The notes beneath the pieces are model-generated. The model saw only the letters and a list, made by a program, of their open reading frames with translations. It searched no databases and was not told the DNA's origin. Below, in pieces: positions 24,796 through 34,691 of a stretch of 54,012 nt of DNA. The position numbers and the translations under genes were made by a program. The stretch is from Apostichopus parvimensis (Eukaryota > Echinodermata > Holothuroidea > Aspidochirotida > Stichopodidae): assembly GCA_000934455.1 (NCBI GenBank), contig KN886104.1:13259-67270 (forward strand). The letters are read 5' to 3'. Each line of letters opens with the position of its first letter. Position 1 is the first letter of the stretch.

Positions 24796-26324
24796 CTGAA
24801 AGAAACCAAAACAAGATTCAAACCGTTTTCAATCAATGTAAATGTCATTTTTAAGTGAGATACAGAAATTTATAGGATATACAAAGCACAGTTAATTGTA
24901 GAATTTTATTAATCGATCCATGTATTGGCATTAAGGAAATAATGTTGGCCAGTCTAAGTATGGTATTGGGATCCACCAGTTTAATTTCATTTAAATATTA
25001 CATTTTAAAGTCGCTTTACTGCTGATACTCACTTATTATATTCATGTTGTAGAGAAGAAACAAAATCACTAATATGACAAGGAGAGTAGATATACTAGAT
25101 AAAGCAATCGATATCTTTTTCCTGACCACCGATTTATTTTCCGCAAATGAACCTTTGTATATTTCTGTTAATTCTAATTACAATTTGAACTATAAATATT
25201 TGCAACAGTGAAACTCAGAATGGAACATTGGTATGTATTTCGTAAGATTCGTTGCTATTGTAGGCCACTATACATAATGTGCTGTAAGATATCGAGGTCT
25301 TGCCGCAATTGACGTGCTTACCTTGTGTAATATGTCGACATCTCGGAGAACTAAGTCACGCAGGGCCTATTATGTAGCAGTGTATACCCTCTCTTAAGTA
25401 ACCTTATCTGTTAAACCTGCACATATGGGGTAAATCACTGCTGAATGTGAACAATTGAGTATGTACATTAGAACAACAAGGAAATTGTTGCTAATGAGTT
25501 TGGCCATATATGAAACCCAAAAGCTATGGAAACTACCTTTAGAGGGCTTCTGCGTAGGCCATACTGCCTATACCTATTTGCGTGCGTGCGGAAACCCCTT
25601 ACAAAATTAATCCAAACCTGCGACCTTTTTTATCCGTTTGGTGACTGGGAAACGCAAACAAACAATTGTCCCAACAAATATTTCATATTCGAACATTAGA
25701 TCAGTTAACTGCACTGTAAATGAATATAATTGATTGTTAACTTTTCCACTTGTTGTGCTTACGATTAAATGATTTTACATACTCTTTTATTTCATCACCA
25801 TAATGTAACAACATTCATTAAAACGTGTCAAAACATTGTGCTGATATCTGCTTTGAAAAAAGTTATTATCGAATACAGAAATGTTGTATCCCTAATTAGT
25901 GGTAATAGACAATTTGTCTGATTTTGTTTTGAAGAAATGTATCTTACATTTAGCAGTATCTTAATTTTGTTCTCAATTCGAAATAAAGCTTTAATTGGTA
26001 TATAAGTGATCAACTTACCATCGTTCTTTTCAACAATTACCGATAAGGACGTTGCTCGCTCCGATATATAAGGACCTTCCGCAGAACAATACAACTTAAA
26101 ATTTGAGGTGACACGCACAGTATAATATGAAATTGCGACTGTTGCGTTGTTGAAGACTTCTGTGAAATTGTCCGTTTCCATCCCATTGTCTGTGTACCAT
26201 GTAGTTGTAATTGGTAAAACTGCTTCAATCACAATACATTCAAATGTTATATTTTTATCTGACTTAACAGATAATGAATTCTCTGTGTACAATTTGCATC
26301 CATTTATAATAACAATTGGCTTCA
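24768..26324 (-). CDS. Gene 3: Ig-transmembrane protein without NACHT exon (partial model)
   Basis: Reading leftward on the minus strand, the exons are Ig (26019-26324), membrane (25033-25164) and a possible tiny terminal exon (24768-24795). The first two join in phase 1 with good splice sites and match the Ig2 and membrane exons of genes 1 and 2 in content and order. No NACHT exon fits in the 0.57 kb left before the spacer duplication, so this is either a short receptor, possibly decoy or adaptor-like, or a truncated gene. No signal-peptide exon was found. It lies head-to-head with gene 2. Confidence 0.55.
25033..25164 (-). CDS. Gene 3 exon: transmembrane segment
   Basis: The exon is 132 nt, phase 1 to 1, after acceptor AATTAACAG and before donor GTGAGT. 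It encodes a short stem with ENKSVVRKK, then a strongly hydrophobic stretch (ISIALSSISTLLVILVIL followed by FLLY). Phase and position match the membrane exons of genes 1 and 2. The basic VVRKK lies before the hydrophobic run and NMNII after it, so charge alone does not enforce the type I orientation; the preceding Ig domain does. It has no Met start of its own and was found from splice phase and hydrophobicity. Confidence 0.65.
26019..26324 (-). CDS. Gene 3 exon: Ig-like domain (Ig2 type)
   Basis: The exon is 306 nt, phase 1 to 1, with acceptor CCAATATCTCAG and donor GTAAGT. The protein has Cys near the start (INGCKLY), strand B Cys (ITFEC), strand C Trp fourteen residues later (TTWYTD), and an F-strand Cys (FKLYCSAEG). 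The end region parallels the second Ig domain of gene 1 (FYCSVFYDN). Sequons NIT, NFT and NAT are present. It reads open through the donor into intron sequence, so the open frame overstates the exon. Confidence 0.7.
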
Positions 26325-26706
26325 CTGAGATATTGGAGAAAAAGTAGATAATTATTAACCAGAAAAGAGCAGAACAACGGACAAATAAATTGAATTATAG
26401 TAATTAACCCATTATCAAATGTATTTATATTTATACATTGTTTATACTTGTGTCGTTATTAGTGAAACGAAATGATTAAAAGATAAAGTTACAATATAAC
26501 TTATAACTGGACTTCAACTCCAAGTGAGTAGTTAGTAATCGAAGTCTTTGATATATGAATACAAGCTTGTCTACATGTCAAATGTATCATAATTAAAATA
26601 TGTTCATATGGTAGTAACATATTATCGTAATATTGAGAAATTTACCTTGTTATGTCAAGATGAATGTCATAAGCTTAGTTTTTCCTTGACGACATAAGTA
26701 TTTACT

Positions 26707-26969
26707 TTATTTAATTATTTTGAACGCAAGGCGTAAGGAGCATAATTGAATAATTTGATGTACTGCGTGATTTCCATTAGTTAATTTCTTGAATGATTGT
26801 TTGGCTAGGGTCATGTTGCTGATGTCGTTGTACCAATTAAGGTCTCTGCTATTTGTGGATACATTAAAAATTAAACACATCGATGATTTACGCGAGCATA
26901 TGCACTTCACATGCTGATTTCTGGTCGACCTGTTCCCATTGTTACACTCACTGTCAAATCGCAGCTCTT
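26707..26969 (-). pseudogene. Degenerate Ig-like exon upstream of gene 3
   Basis: After a good acceptor (CCATGTTTCAG) in phase 1 the frame stays open for about 87 codons. It shows Cys (SSMC), Trp fourteen residues on (LNWYND), sequons (NVS, NMT) and Cys 31 residues after the Trp (IIQLC). Cys-14-Trp is the same spacing as in gene 1 Ig2 and in gene 3's Ig. It runs to a stop with AATAAA right after it and has no phase-1 donor, so it is either a decayed Ig exon or a terminal exon of a shorter transcript. Confidence 0.35.
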
Positions 26970-27778
26970 CTGAAACATGGGAAGGAATCATATACCAACA
27001 TTAATATCAGTACACAACATACTGTGGCTATCTGTAAGTTAAAAGTTTTTTACTTTTGGCAAGAAGATCAATTGTAAACACAGAGAACAATGCGATCTGA
27101 AACCACAGAAACATCTCACTTGATCACTATTTAGCTCCTATTGAGAAAAACACAGATATATGAATGCAAGTTGAACAGGAAAGTTAATCAGGTTTTACCC
27201 TGCTGATGGTCAAAGTGAAGACATCATTAGTCTACGGTTACCTAGAAGGAACGTTCAAAAACTCGCGTAAGGCAGTACGGCAACTACAAATGCCTTAACA
27301 TTCATCAACTGTAGAACAATAATTTAAACGGTAATTTTGACAGACGATCAAAACTAGGTATAACGTATTGATACTGCTTTATGTGAGACGTTTTGAATGA
27401 ACGGTGATATCTCACATAATTTTACACAAGACTCTCAATTAACCAACATTCAACGCTTCATGTTGGCAATGAAACTGATATCTCAAACGGGTTAATAAAT
27501 ATGATCGCTCCAAGATATTCATAGAGCCAACTTTTAGTAAAAGTATTCTAAATTCTCATTGCTATGCTAAGACATAACATATACATTCTGTTTAATCCAC
27601 GACTTCCCCAGTACTTGTTTTCTTCCATTTGTCTTGTCGTAAGCGCACTACTGACATAGAAAGAGAAAACTATATGTAATCATGTGTATGGGATGCTCAC
27701 GTGTAACGTGCATCAGACGACTTCAGCAAACCATACATGTTATCTCAGAATGTTTTTTATTCATAGCGCACATGCATC
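26970..27778. promoter_or_regulatory. Intergenic interval between divergent genes 3 and 2
   Basis: This 0.8 kb lies between the leftmost coding of gene 2 (27779) and the minus-strand Ig-like exons. If gene 3 or the degenerate exon has its own 5' end here, it would hold a bidirectional promoter. No TATA box or other defined motif was recognised; the call is positional inference. Confidence 0.25.
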
Positions 27779-27842
27779 ATGGTGGTGCCTGTCATAACCT
27801 CGGCTTGGCTTGTCCTCGTTTTTGCACCTAGTGCTTTCACAG
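27779..27842 (+). CDS. Gene 2 exon 1: start codon and signal peptide
   Basis: The ATG at 27779 opens MVVPVITSAWLVLVFAPSAF, a short hydrophobic core ending with small residues, followed by donor GTAAGT in phase 1. An upstream ATG six bases earlier is in another frame and soon closes. The phase-1 end matches the phase-1 start of the Ig1 exon, the classic arrangement for secreted Ig proteins. Confidence 0.75.
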
Positions 27843-30800
27843 GTAAGTATGATTGTTAAAATTTACTCCGTAACATGATAATAAGCATTGGCCAGAGCTT
27901 TTACACGTTGACTGTTTTATTGGTTAATCAGTAGTGTAATAAATATGATCCAAAATTTAAAATAAGACCACGTCATCAGTGAGGAAATTTACTGACAGAA
28001 TATGAAAGCGCCTGACTGCTTTTTTTCTTAATCAAAAAGAAGGGGGGGGGGGGAGATTTGATGTTAAAAGATATTAGGAGGGATATGATGTGAAAACATA
28101 TTGGGTAATTGTTAAAATATATTTGCATATCGAATTCTAACTCAAGAGGGGAAGGGGAGGTGAGGAGAAGAGGAGGAAAGGGAATTAAAATGAAAATAAA
28201 AAGCGTCATTTTAATACATTACAACAAAATGTAAACTCCCACGCAACTGTATTAGCAAACGAGTCGTCAAATGACATAGTATGCCATACTATTTTTCGTT
28301 TGTGGGATCTCCGTTGACCAACGCTGCATTAAACGTTCAAAACATGTGAAACAGTTCCACCCATGGATAACGATCTCCACCATAAGAAACAGTTCCTACT
28401 TATGTTAGCAGTTTATCAACAAAAAAAAGGAAACTGCATCATATCAATTTCGTTTTCGTTTTTGAAAACAACTGAAATATTGAAATGAAATATAGTAATG
28501 TATAATAACTGCGCAATATTAACTATAATATTAAATACCAATTATATACCAATAAATGGTTGCATGCCAACAGGTTCTACAACATTAATGATCTTTAATT
28601 CTTCATAGGTGTGCAGCTCAGCTGTCCGTCAAATATTGTCATCGAGAAGGGACACAATGCAACGATCGGATGCAATACATCTGAACCTCCAACAGATGTG
28701 TTTTGGTATGTTGGATCGCCATCCAGTACAAGTCCTATCCTTTCTTTGGAGAACAACCTCAAATCAGGCACATTATATGCGAGCAGTAGATTTGACATCA
28801 AATCAAACGGCGATGTAATAATTTCGAACGCCCAAATTGAGGATGAGGCTGTTTATACCGTGGTAGCATTCTTTGCAACAGGAAATTACGAAGTAGAAAA
28901 CATTACTGTTAGCGTAAAAGGTACCTCATAATATTTTACTTGTCACTTTTACAGTTATCACTTGTAGATACAACGAAACATCTATACGATATTTGCCAAA
29001 TACTTAAATATGAAGCATTTAATAAACATTTTTGATGGATGATGATTTACTTTTCTTGTTATTGTCTTGGTTCAACGTCTGATATCGTCTTTTTCAGTAT
29101 GTCTCCTTATCTGATTATTCTGTAAGTAATTAAGCCAACATACGATGCATAAGTTATTTAAAGTATTGTTCACTTACAAAATATTCCTGCAAAATAAAGA
29201 TTATTTTCGGTTATTTGAAATAATTTGTGCTTTTCATATCGGTCCCTCTGTTGTTTGATAAACATTTTGGATAAATAATGATTTACTTTTCTTATTATTG
29301 TATGTCTTGGTTCAAAGTCTGAATCGTTTATTCAGTATGTCTCCTTATCTGATTATTCTGTAAGTAATTAAGCCAACAAACGATGCATAAGTTATTTAAA
29401 GTATTGTTCACTTACATACTATTCCTGCAAAATAAGAATATTTTCTGTTATTTGAAAATAACTTGTGCTTGTCATACCGGTCCCTCTGTTGTTCACGTGA
29501 GAAAAAAGAACTCGCATAAATAGCCCAGAGAGCATTAGTTGATCAAAACATTTACAGCCAATATGATTTGCCCAAATTTGTTACAGTCAGTCCACAACAG
29601 AAATGTCTACTGATAGGTAAGTGTTCTTCATGTTCGAGTTGTTTACTACGAATAAATCAGACGGGCCAGTTACAGTGTACAGTTTTTAAATCTCGACCCA
29701 AAGTACCGCTTCGATTGGAGATTAGACGTAGCGAGCATCTTCAGTTTACTACAGGCGAAACCATTTCACAGAAGAATGAAAAGCTGGGCACTTGGAACAC
29801 ATCTACATCCGTTCAATACACTTTCGACGTATGTGGAGGTTTTGCTGATATAAGATGTCTGGCACAAGATGACATCAACCTTTTGCACCGTAAAGACAGT
29901 TACGTCAGGGTAACCTCTGGTTAGTACAAATTAAGTGTCAGTGAACACGTCTATTCATTAGATCTTTCTATATAATTGTGACTGTAATGTAATATACATG
30001 CCTATGTTTATGTTGACCGACTATAGTCAATTCAATTTCTTCCAGAGCATGAATTAATGAATGTTCAATAGAACGACATGATAGTAATAGACTTTCATTT
30101 TAGTAATAGAAAAAGGATATGTTCTTTTAAAGCATGTAGCGTATACATAGCAATATGAAAAACAAGCAATAATAAGAAACCAAACACAAAACAAAAACAA
30201 ACGAAAATCAAAGAAGTAACAGTTTCAGAACGATAACGTTCGTTTAGGATTATTAGAGAAATACTAGGTGTCCAACAGTCTACGTGATGTCTGTAAGTCA
30301 CACCAACGGTTTGAAATATATGCAAATTATAAGCAGTAGGCATTCACTCAAGTACACAAATATGATGCAAGTATTGTCCAGATTGTACACTTGTTGTGTT
30401 GTAAAATGTATAGTTGATAACGTTTTTCATTTTAAACTGTTTGATTTCATCTGTGCAGATCCCTGTCCAACAGGAGAGCCAGCTGTTGAAATTACTTCTA
30501 CAGTATCTCCACAATTGCATAATCCATCATGGTTATTGTGGGTGGTGATATCTCTCGTCGGGGTGATTTTAGTAGTTTCTCTAATTCTCCTGATTTGTTA
30601 TGTACGAAAGAAGACTAATAGAAGGCAAGAAACTAAAAAGTATGGTAAGATACTTTTTAGGGTTGATAATTTATATCATGATATACACTTTAGAATGCAT
30701 CCTTCACACTTAATCACAAGTAAGAGTCACATATTAAGTGCGAATAAAAAGTTAAAAATAAAAGAATTTATTAAAAAAGAATTATAAAAAAGTCTGGTTA

Positions 30801-33341
30801 GATTCTTTTAAGGGTTGATAGTAAATATCACAATATACACTTCAGTGTATATTCTATCATTATATATCATAATGTACACTAATATTATTTCATAATATAC
30901 ACTTCAACAGAAATAAATGTGTAGGATCAACCGAGTCTGCGACGTAAAGACTGAGAAAATAGGCTGCAAAAACGATTAATACATAAGCTCTTTAATTGAC
31001 GATATTACCAATAAAGTTTTATTTTATTTTTAGGAGATGAGCGTGCAAAAAGCGATGAAGTTACCATGGCAATGAGTGAAAAGGTAAGGTCCGAATTAAC
31101 TTTCAATAGTAATATTTGTTGCTCTATTGTTACTAAAGTCTTTATGATGTCTGCATTATAATTTTAATACTTGACATTTGCATTGTGCACTTATTTAAAT
31201 ATAATATATTCTTCAATTTTTCGGAAATATCAGATCAAAGATAATAATCTAGCCTAACACAACTTCGTAAAATATCAATGTGATAATTTACTCTGTTTAA
31301 CTTTTTCAGGAAGGTTCACATGAAAAAGTTGAAAACTTCAACACCAGATCGCAGAAACAGAGATCACTTAATAGTAAGTTGGTTGATTGATTGATTGATT
31401 GATTGATATCAAAATTGTTAAAAGGGCAACCATGGTTGCAAACTGCTTGTCTACTGCTCAACAGAGCCAAAAAATATATTTAAATGTGTACAATTTCGAG
31501 GGTCTGACGTTTTGATACCAGCAGGATCTTCAGAGCTAACTGAAACGAATACAAACCAAGAACATATTAATTATCGTAGATGGACATATATTAAACTAGG
31601 GAATTGAGCAATAAATATAACAAAAATAGACACATCAAGAAAGAGGTAGTATGATAGGAAAAAGCAATGAGAGGACTTAGAGCTGTGGAGATACAAATTT
31701 GACGGGAGTAGCAAAATGAGGTAATTAGTAATGAAAGTGAAAAGGAGGATAAGGAAGGAAAATCTTGAGATAGTTCGAGTGACGTAACACTTTGTTTTGT
31801 GTGTATACTGTGGTTGGTGAAAGAATCCGATTCCGAGAGGTGGACCTTGCAGACAATCTACCTGGAGGGAAGGGAGCATTTGAAAGTAACATGCTGGACA
31901 TAGGTGGATTTTGACGTTAACACTGGTACAGTAGCATGAGCTAACATATCGTGCAGGTTATGTTGGTGTCTCTAGGTAGTCGTTGGCTTGTCAAGAATGA
32001 ACCTTTGAAACACTATGAGGTGTGAGGGATTTGAAAATGGTTGTTTAGTCATTTGGCGAATAAAGGGTATAAGAAGAAAAAACTCATCTATATTAAAGGA
32101 AGAAAGGCATTATATAATATTTTGACAAGAGCTTATCCTCTGTAAAGTTACGAAATGACTAACGCCTTTTTCATTGAGCAAGTTTGTTTGTTTGTTTTTA
32201 TTTTGCAGAAAAAGATAAGAGTCTATCAAGGTTCATATCTTGTCTTTGTGATAGTTATGCTAAACACCTTTACATCAACCTCTTTCATCATGAAAAGTTA
32301 TCCGTCGACATTGATACCATCTACGTGGACAGCCAGTGTATAGTTAAAAGACCGAAAAACAAAGGCCAATACAAAGTATCTACAGAAACACTGTATATAA
32401 ATCCACCAACAGAAAAATGGGTGGCGTTAACGGCAGGTCTCGGATTTGGGAAAACAACATTGATTCTGAAGATGTTAAGCCAATGGATCCAACAAAACGA
32501 AAAAACTTTCGTTTTGCTTTACATACATCTGACTGACAGTAATTATCAGATGAGTCTCGTTGATATAATAATGACTGACATGCCCGATAACTCAGGAATA
32601 GAAACTAACGACGTCATCAAAATCTTGTCAGATCAACCTGTAATTGTTCTAATTGACGGATTGAGTGACTTGTGCAGTGCAATAAATTTACACGAATTGA
32701 ACAAAGTGCAAAACGAAGAACACCTAACTAAAGCAAGCACTACGGGGACTCAATTGGACACTAAAGAAAATGAATATAAGCATCTTGCTCTATTAACAAC
32801 AACAGTACAGCAATATCACAAAATGAGAATGTGGGTAGCATCGCGTAACTTAAATTTCTCATATACCGATGAATTCCTTACGATTGAGTTGAGAGGATTC
32901 AACGAGAACCAAGTTAAGGACTTATGTGGGAAATTGTATTTATACCATGATCGATCAAGGAATGTAGATCATGAGGACGAAAATAAGCAACCGATCAATG
33001 AAAAGAGTTCTCTTTTGGAAAGCTCAGAGCCAAGCATTGGTCCTGGGGACTATATTAAAAAAAGTAACACTACACCTGATGAAAGTGGTACCGGTGAACT
33101 TGACAAGACAGTCTTGAGTATGCAGTCATACTTGTGTCAGAAGGAACACAATAGAAAGGTAGACGACAACATCGTAAAGAAAATGATAAATTCCCTTAGC
33201 TATTCAAAAGACTTCTTGAAAGAGTTGTATAAAGTTCCATTATTCGTTACAACAAGGTTGTATTTAAACACCGTGCAAGTAACAAATCAAGGCAATGAAC
33301 ATGGCGATCATTGTCTTTGTATTTGTGTCTTTTGTATTTGA
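27779..33341 (+). CDS. Gene 2: Ig-Ig-transmembrane-NACHT receptor-like protein (complete model)
   Basis: Exons are 27779-27842, 28609-28920, 29587-29919, 30459-30644, 31034-31083, 31310-31373 and 32209-33341. Together they give 2142 nt, a 713-residue protein with every junction phase-consistent. Order: signal peptide (1-21), Ig1 (about 22-126), Ig2 (about 127-237), membrane helix (about 261-285), short cytoplasmic linker (299-336), NACHT (337-713). Walker A lies near 413-420, Walker B Asp near 486, sensor-1 Arg near 549. It is expected at the plasma membrane with the ATPase in the cytosol. The stop comes soon after the NACHT core, unlike gene 1, and an orphan C-terminal exon lies at 34513, so the 3' end may be truncated by mutation. 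Confidence 0.78.
27843..28608 (+). other. Gene 2 intron 1
   Basis: Runs from GTAAGT to TTCATAG. It contains a poly-G run near 28041 and a purine-rich patch at about 28146-28185. No exon was seen in it. Confidence 0.6.
28609..28920 (+). CDS. Gene 2 exon 2: Ig-like domain 1
   Basis: The exon is 312 nt, phase 1 to 1, with acceptor TTCTTCATAG and donor GTACCT. Features: Cys-Pro near the start, strand B Cys (TIGC), strand C VFWYVGS, PILSLENN, and the Ig hallmark DEAVYTVV. As in gene 1 the Cys expected two residues after the F-strand Tyr is absent, while the two N-terminal cysteines keep the same spacing. NAT and NIT sequons are present. Confidence 0.8.
29025..29492. repeat. Two tandem copies of a ~236-bp unit in gene 2 intron 2
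   Basis: Both units begin AACATTTT and continue with ATGATTTACTTTTCTT, then share GTAAGTAATTAAGCCAACA and GGTCCCTCTGTTGTT. The first is 29025-29260, the second about 29261-29492, with a few substitutions and small indels between them. Confidence 0.8.
29587..29919 (+). CDS. Gene 2 exon 3: Ig-like domain 2, cysteine-rich N-terminus
   Basis: The exon is 333 nt, phase 1 to 1, with acceptor TTTGTTACAG and donor GTTAGT. It opens with C-x5-C-x2-C-x2-C (CLLIGKCSSCSSC), has strand B Cys (LQC) and the paired cysteines seven residues apart (VCGGFADIRC). The strand C Trp of gene 1 is not kept here (LRLEIRR). Exon length and all seven cysteine positions agree with gene 1, so the domain is homologous despite low overall similarity. 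Confidence 0.75.
29920..30458 (+). other. Gene 2 intron 3
   Basis: About 0.54 kb between Ig2 and membrane exons, GTTAGT to GTGCAG, with an A-rich patch at 30165-30215. Nothing else was recognised. Confidence 0.6.
30459..30644 (+). CDS. Gene 2 exon 4: stem and transmembrane segment
   Basis: The exon is 186 nt, phase 1 to 1, with acceptor ATCTGTGCAG and donor GTAAGA. It has a Ser/Thr/Pro-containing stem (DPCPTGEPAVEITSTVSPQL), then a 25-residue hydrophobic helix beginning WLLWVVISLVGVILVV and ending ICYV, then a strongly basic RKKTNRRQETKK stop-transfer segment. This gives a clear type I topology with NACHT in the cytosol. Confidence 0.82.
30645..30905. repeat. Short direct and inverted AT-rich repeats in gene 2 intron 4
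   Basis: Several spaced copies of AGGGTTGATA and of ATATACACTT occur, with a local palindrome around 30833-30853 (ATACACTTCAGTGTAT). This is low-complexity intronic sequence. Confidence 0.5.
31034..31083 (+). CDS. Gene 2 exon 5: short cytoplasmic linker
   Basis: The exon is 50 nt, phase 1 to 0, with acceptor ATTTTTAG and donor GTAAGG. It encodes DERAKSDEVTMAMSEK, a charged juxtamembrane linker. It is supported by good splice signals and by exact phase fit to both neighbours rather than by any domain. Confidence 0.6.
31310..31373 (+). CDS. Gene 2 exon 6: short cytoplasmic linker
   Basis: The exon is 64 nt, phase 0 to 1, with acceptor AACTTTTTCAG and donor GTAAGT. It encodes EGSHEKVENF followed by NTRSQKQRSLN. 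The phase fits exon 5 and the NACHT exon, restoring the frame across a long intron. Confidence 0.62.
31374..32208 (+). other. Gene 2 intron 6 with TGAT microsatellite and repeat-like segment
   Basis: A (TGAT)n run lies at about 31381-31406. A segment at about 31505-31545 (GTCTGACGTTTTGATACC AGCAGGATCTTC) has the look of a dispersed invertebrate repeat but cannot be named. The minus-strand open frame at 31571-31879 has no coding support. Confidence 0.4.
32209..33341 (+). CDS. Gene 2 exon 7: NACHT-type STAND ATPase module with early stop
   Basis: The exon encodes about 377 residues after acceptor TATTTTGCAG in phase 1. It shows Walker A GLGFGKTT, Walker B VIVLIDGLSD, sensor-1-like MRMWVASRNL and a later segment VPLFVTTRLYLNT that parallels gene 1's SPLIAMLFASIYLNN. 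About 20 residues later the frame ends in a Cys-rich unrelated tail (CLCICVFCI). Gene 1 continues about 70 residues further at this point, so the winged-helix region is probably incomplete. The loop between Walker B and sensor 1, and the loop after sensor 1, are long and charged. Confidence 0.85.
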
Positions 33342-34512
33342 AGTCATTGTACATGCTTGATATGGGTGTTGTGCTTAAAGGCAACATCTTACGGAAAGGT
33401 TAGAGGCCGTCTAAATATCTGATGTTTTGCTGGACAATTCAAATTACGTCAGAAGTAAACACTACGGAATGTGATGAGACTGTAGTAGTCGAGTATTGTC
33501 GTTGACGTTGCACGCTAATTGTCATACGGAGTGTACAGCTGGTAAGATAGCGCTTAACTTTGTTCTGCAGGTCATTTCACCGGTCTGTTGTATTTGCAGG
33601 CAAATATAGCTCAGTTATATTCGCACACATAGCAGTACTATTAAAACAGCTTGTTTTAATGGTTAAGCCTATAATGTGACGAAAAACGAGCTTGAGCAGC
33701 TTCATTTACAACATGGATGGAGATTCTGGGGGAAACAGCCGTATCCAGGAGCAAGGGCTAGTCCCTTTGTAAGTAACAGTTAGCTTATTACTGCGTGGAC
33801 TCGATGCCGAGATTAGCGCATACGGTAGAAAATGCTTGTAAATGCTAACGCCACAGCAAAATGTCTATGTAGCTATCAATATGTATGTCAACATTAGTTC
33901 CGAAGGTTATGCTCTAACAATATGTGCTTGATCACGAAGAAAGTTGTACACTTTGTTGCCCATGTTAGGGCTTTTTTTACGATTCACACGAGATAAAGAT
34001 TGAAGGTCGTTTGAGATGATGCCAGGTCCAAACCTGCTCATGTCACATAATGGTAAATATTTGAAACATGAAAATAAATTCAAGGTCATGTCAGATCAAA
34101 TTAAAACCAATCAAATGAATGTGTTTCTCAGGTGAGACATAGACGTTATACTTCCAAGCTTCTTATATTTGCAAGTGGTCAGTGTTTTGACAAATGACTA
34201 TTAATATACTTGAGTTACTCTTTGTTGTTAAACAAACAGGTACAATGGAATGTTTTCTTGTTTGAAAGAGATTGTACAATGCACGTTGGCAAATTCAATT
34301 GTTTTACAATATCATTGATGTTCGAGTTACCTTTTTGAACGACTAACGCCTGATTTATTAATTCATGTGTAAGCTGGTTAGCTACAACGTAATTGTTTCC
34401 TCATTTTCAGATATGAAGTTTAAAACATGAAAGTCTTTAAGAAGGCGATCACGCATATTTTAGACAGGTTATGTGCCAAATAAATAAATGTGTTTTCCTA
34501 CCTTTTTCTTAG
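33342..34512. other. Interval between gene 2 stop and orphan FHN exon
   Basis: It was searched for a counterpart of gene 1's exon at 7767-7930 and none was seen. A small ATG-led frame at 33713-33770 (MDGDSGGNSRIQEQGLVP) ends at a good donor GTAAGT, but no partner exon was identified. Confidence 0.4.
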
Positions 34513-34598
34513 GTTTCACAATTGCGCTTTGTCTACACTTTCTCAAGAAACTATTACAAAGCTTGGTAAAATTGTAAAGAGGAAGAAAAGGTTTACGA
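34513..34598 (+). pseudogene. Orphan FHN-type C-terminal exon downstream of gene 2
   Basis: The exon is 86 nt, phase 2 to 1, with strong acceptor CCTTTTTCTTAG and donor GTAAGT. It encodes FHNCALSTLSQETITKLG and a basic end (KRKKRF), homologous in phase, start and pattern to gene 1's exon at 8472-8539. Because gene 2's NACHT frame closes at 33341, it is unlinked from the present gene 2 coding model. It is either a relic of a longer ancestor or part of an alternative transcript that skips the stop. Confidence 0.45.
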
Positions 34599-34691
34599 GT
34601 AAGTATCAAAAATCACGTTTATTTTCAAATTGAAAGGTTAATAGTTTTTCAGACCGAAGAATATTAACTTTCAGTTATATTATATTCTCTA

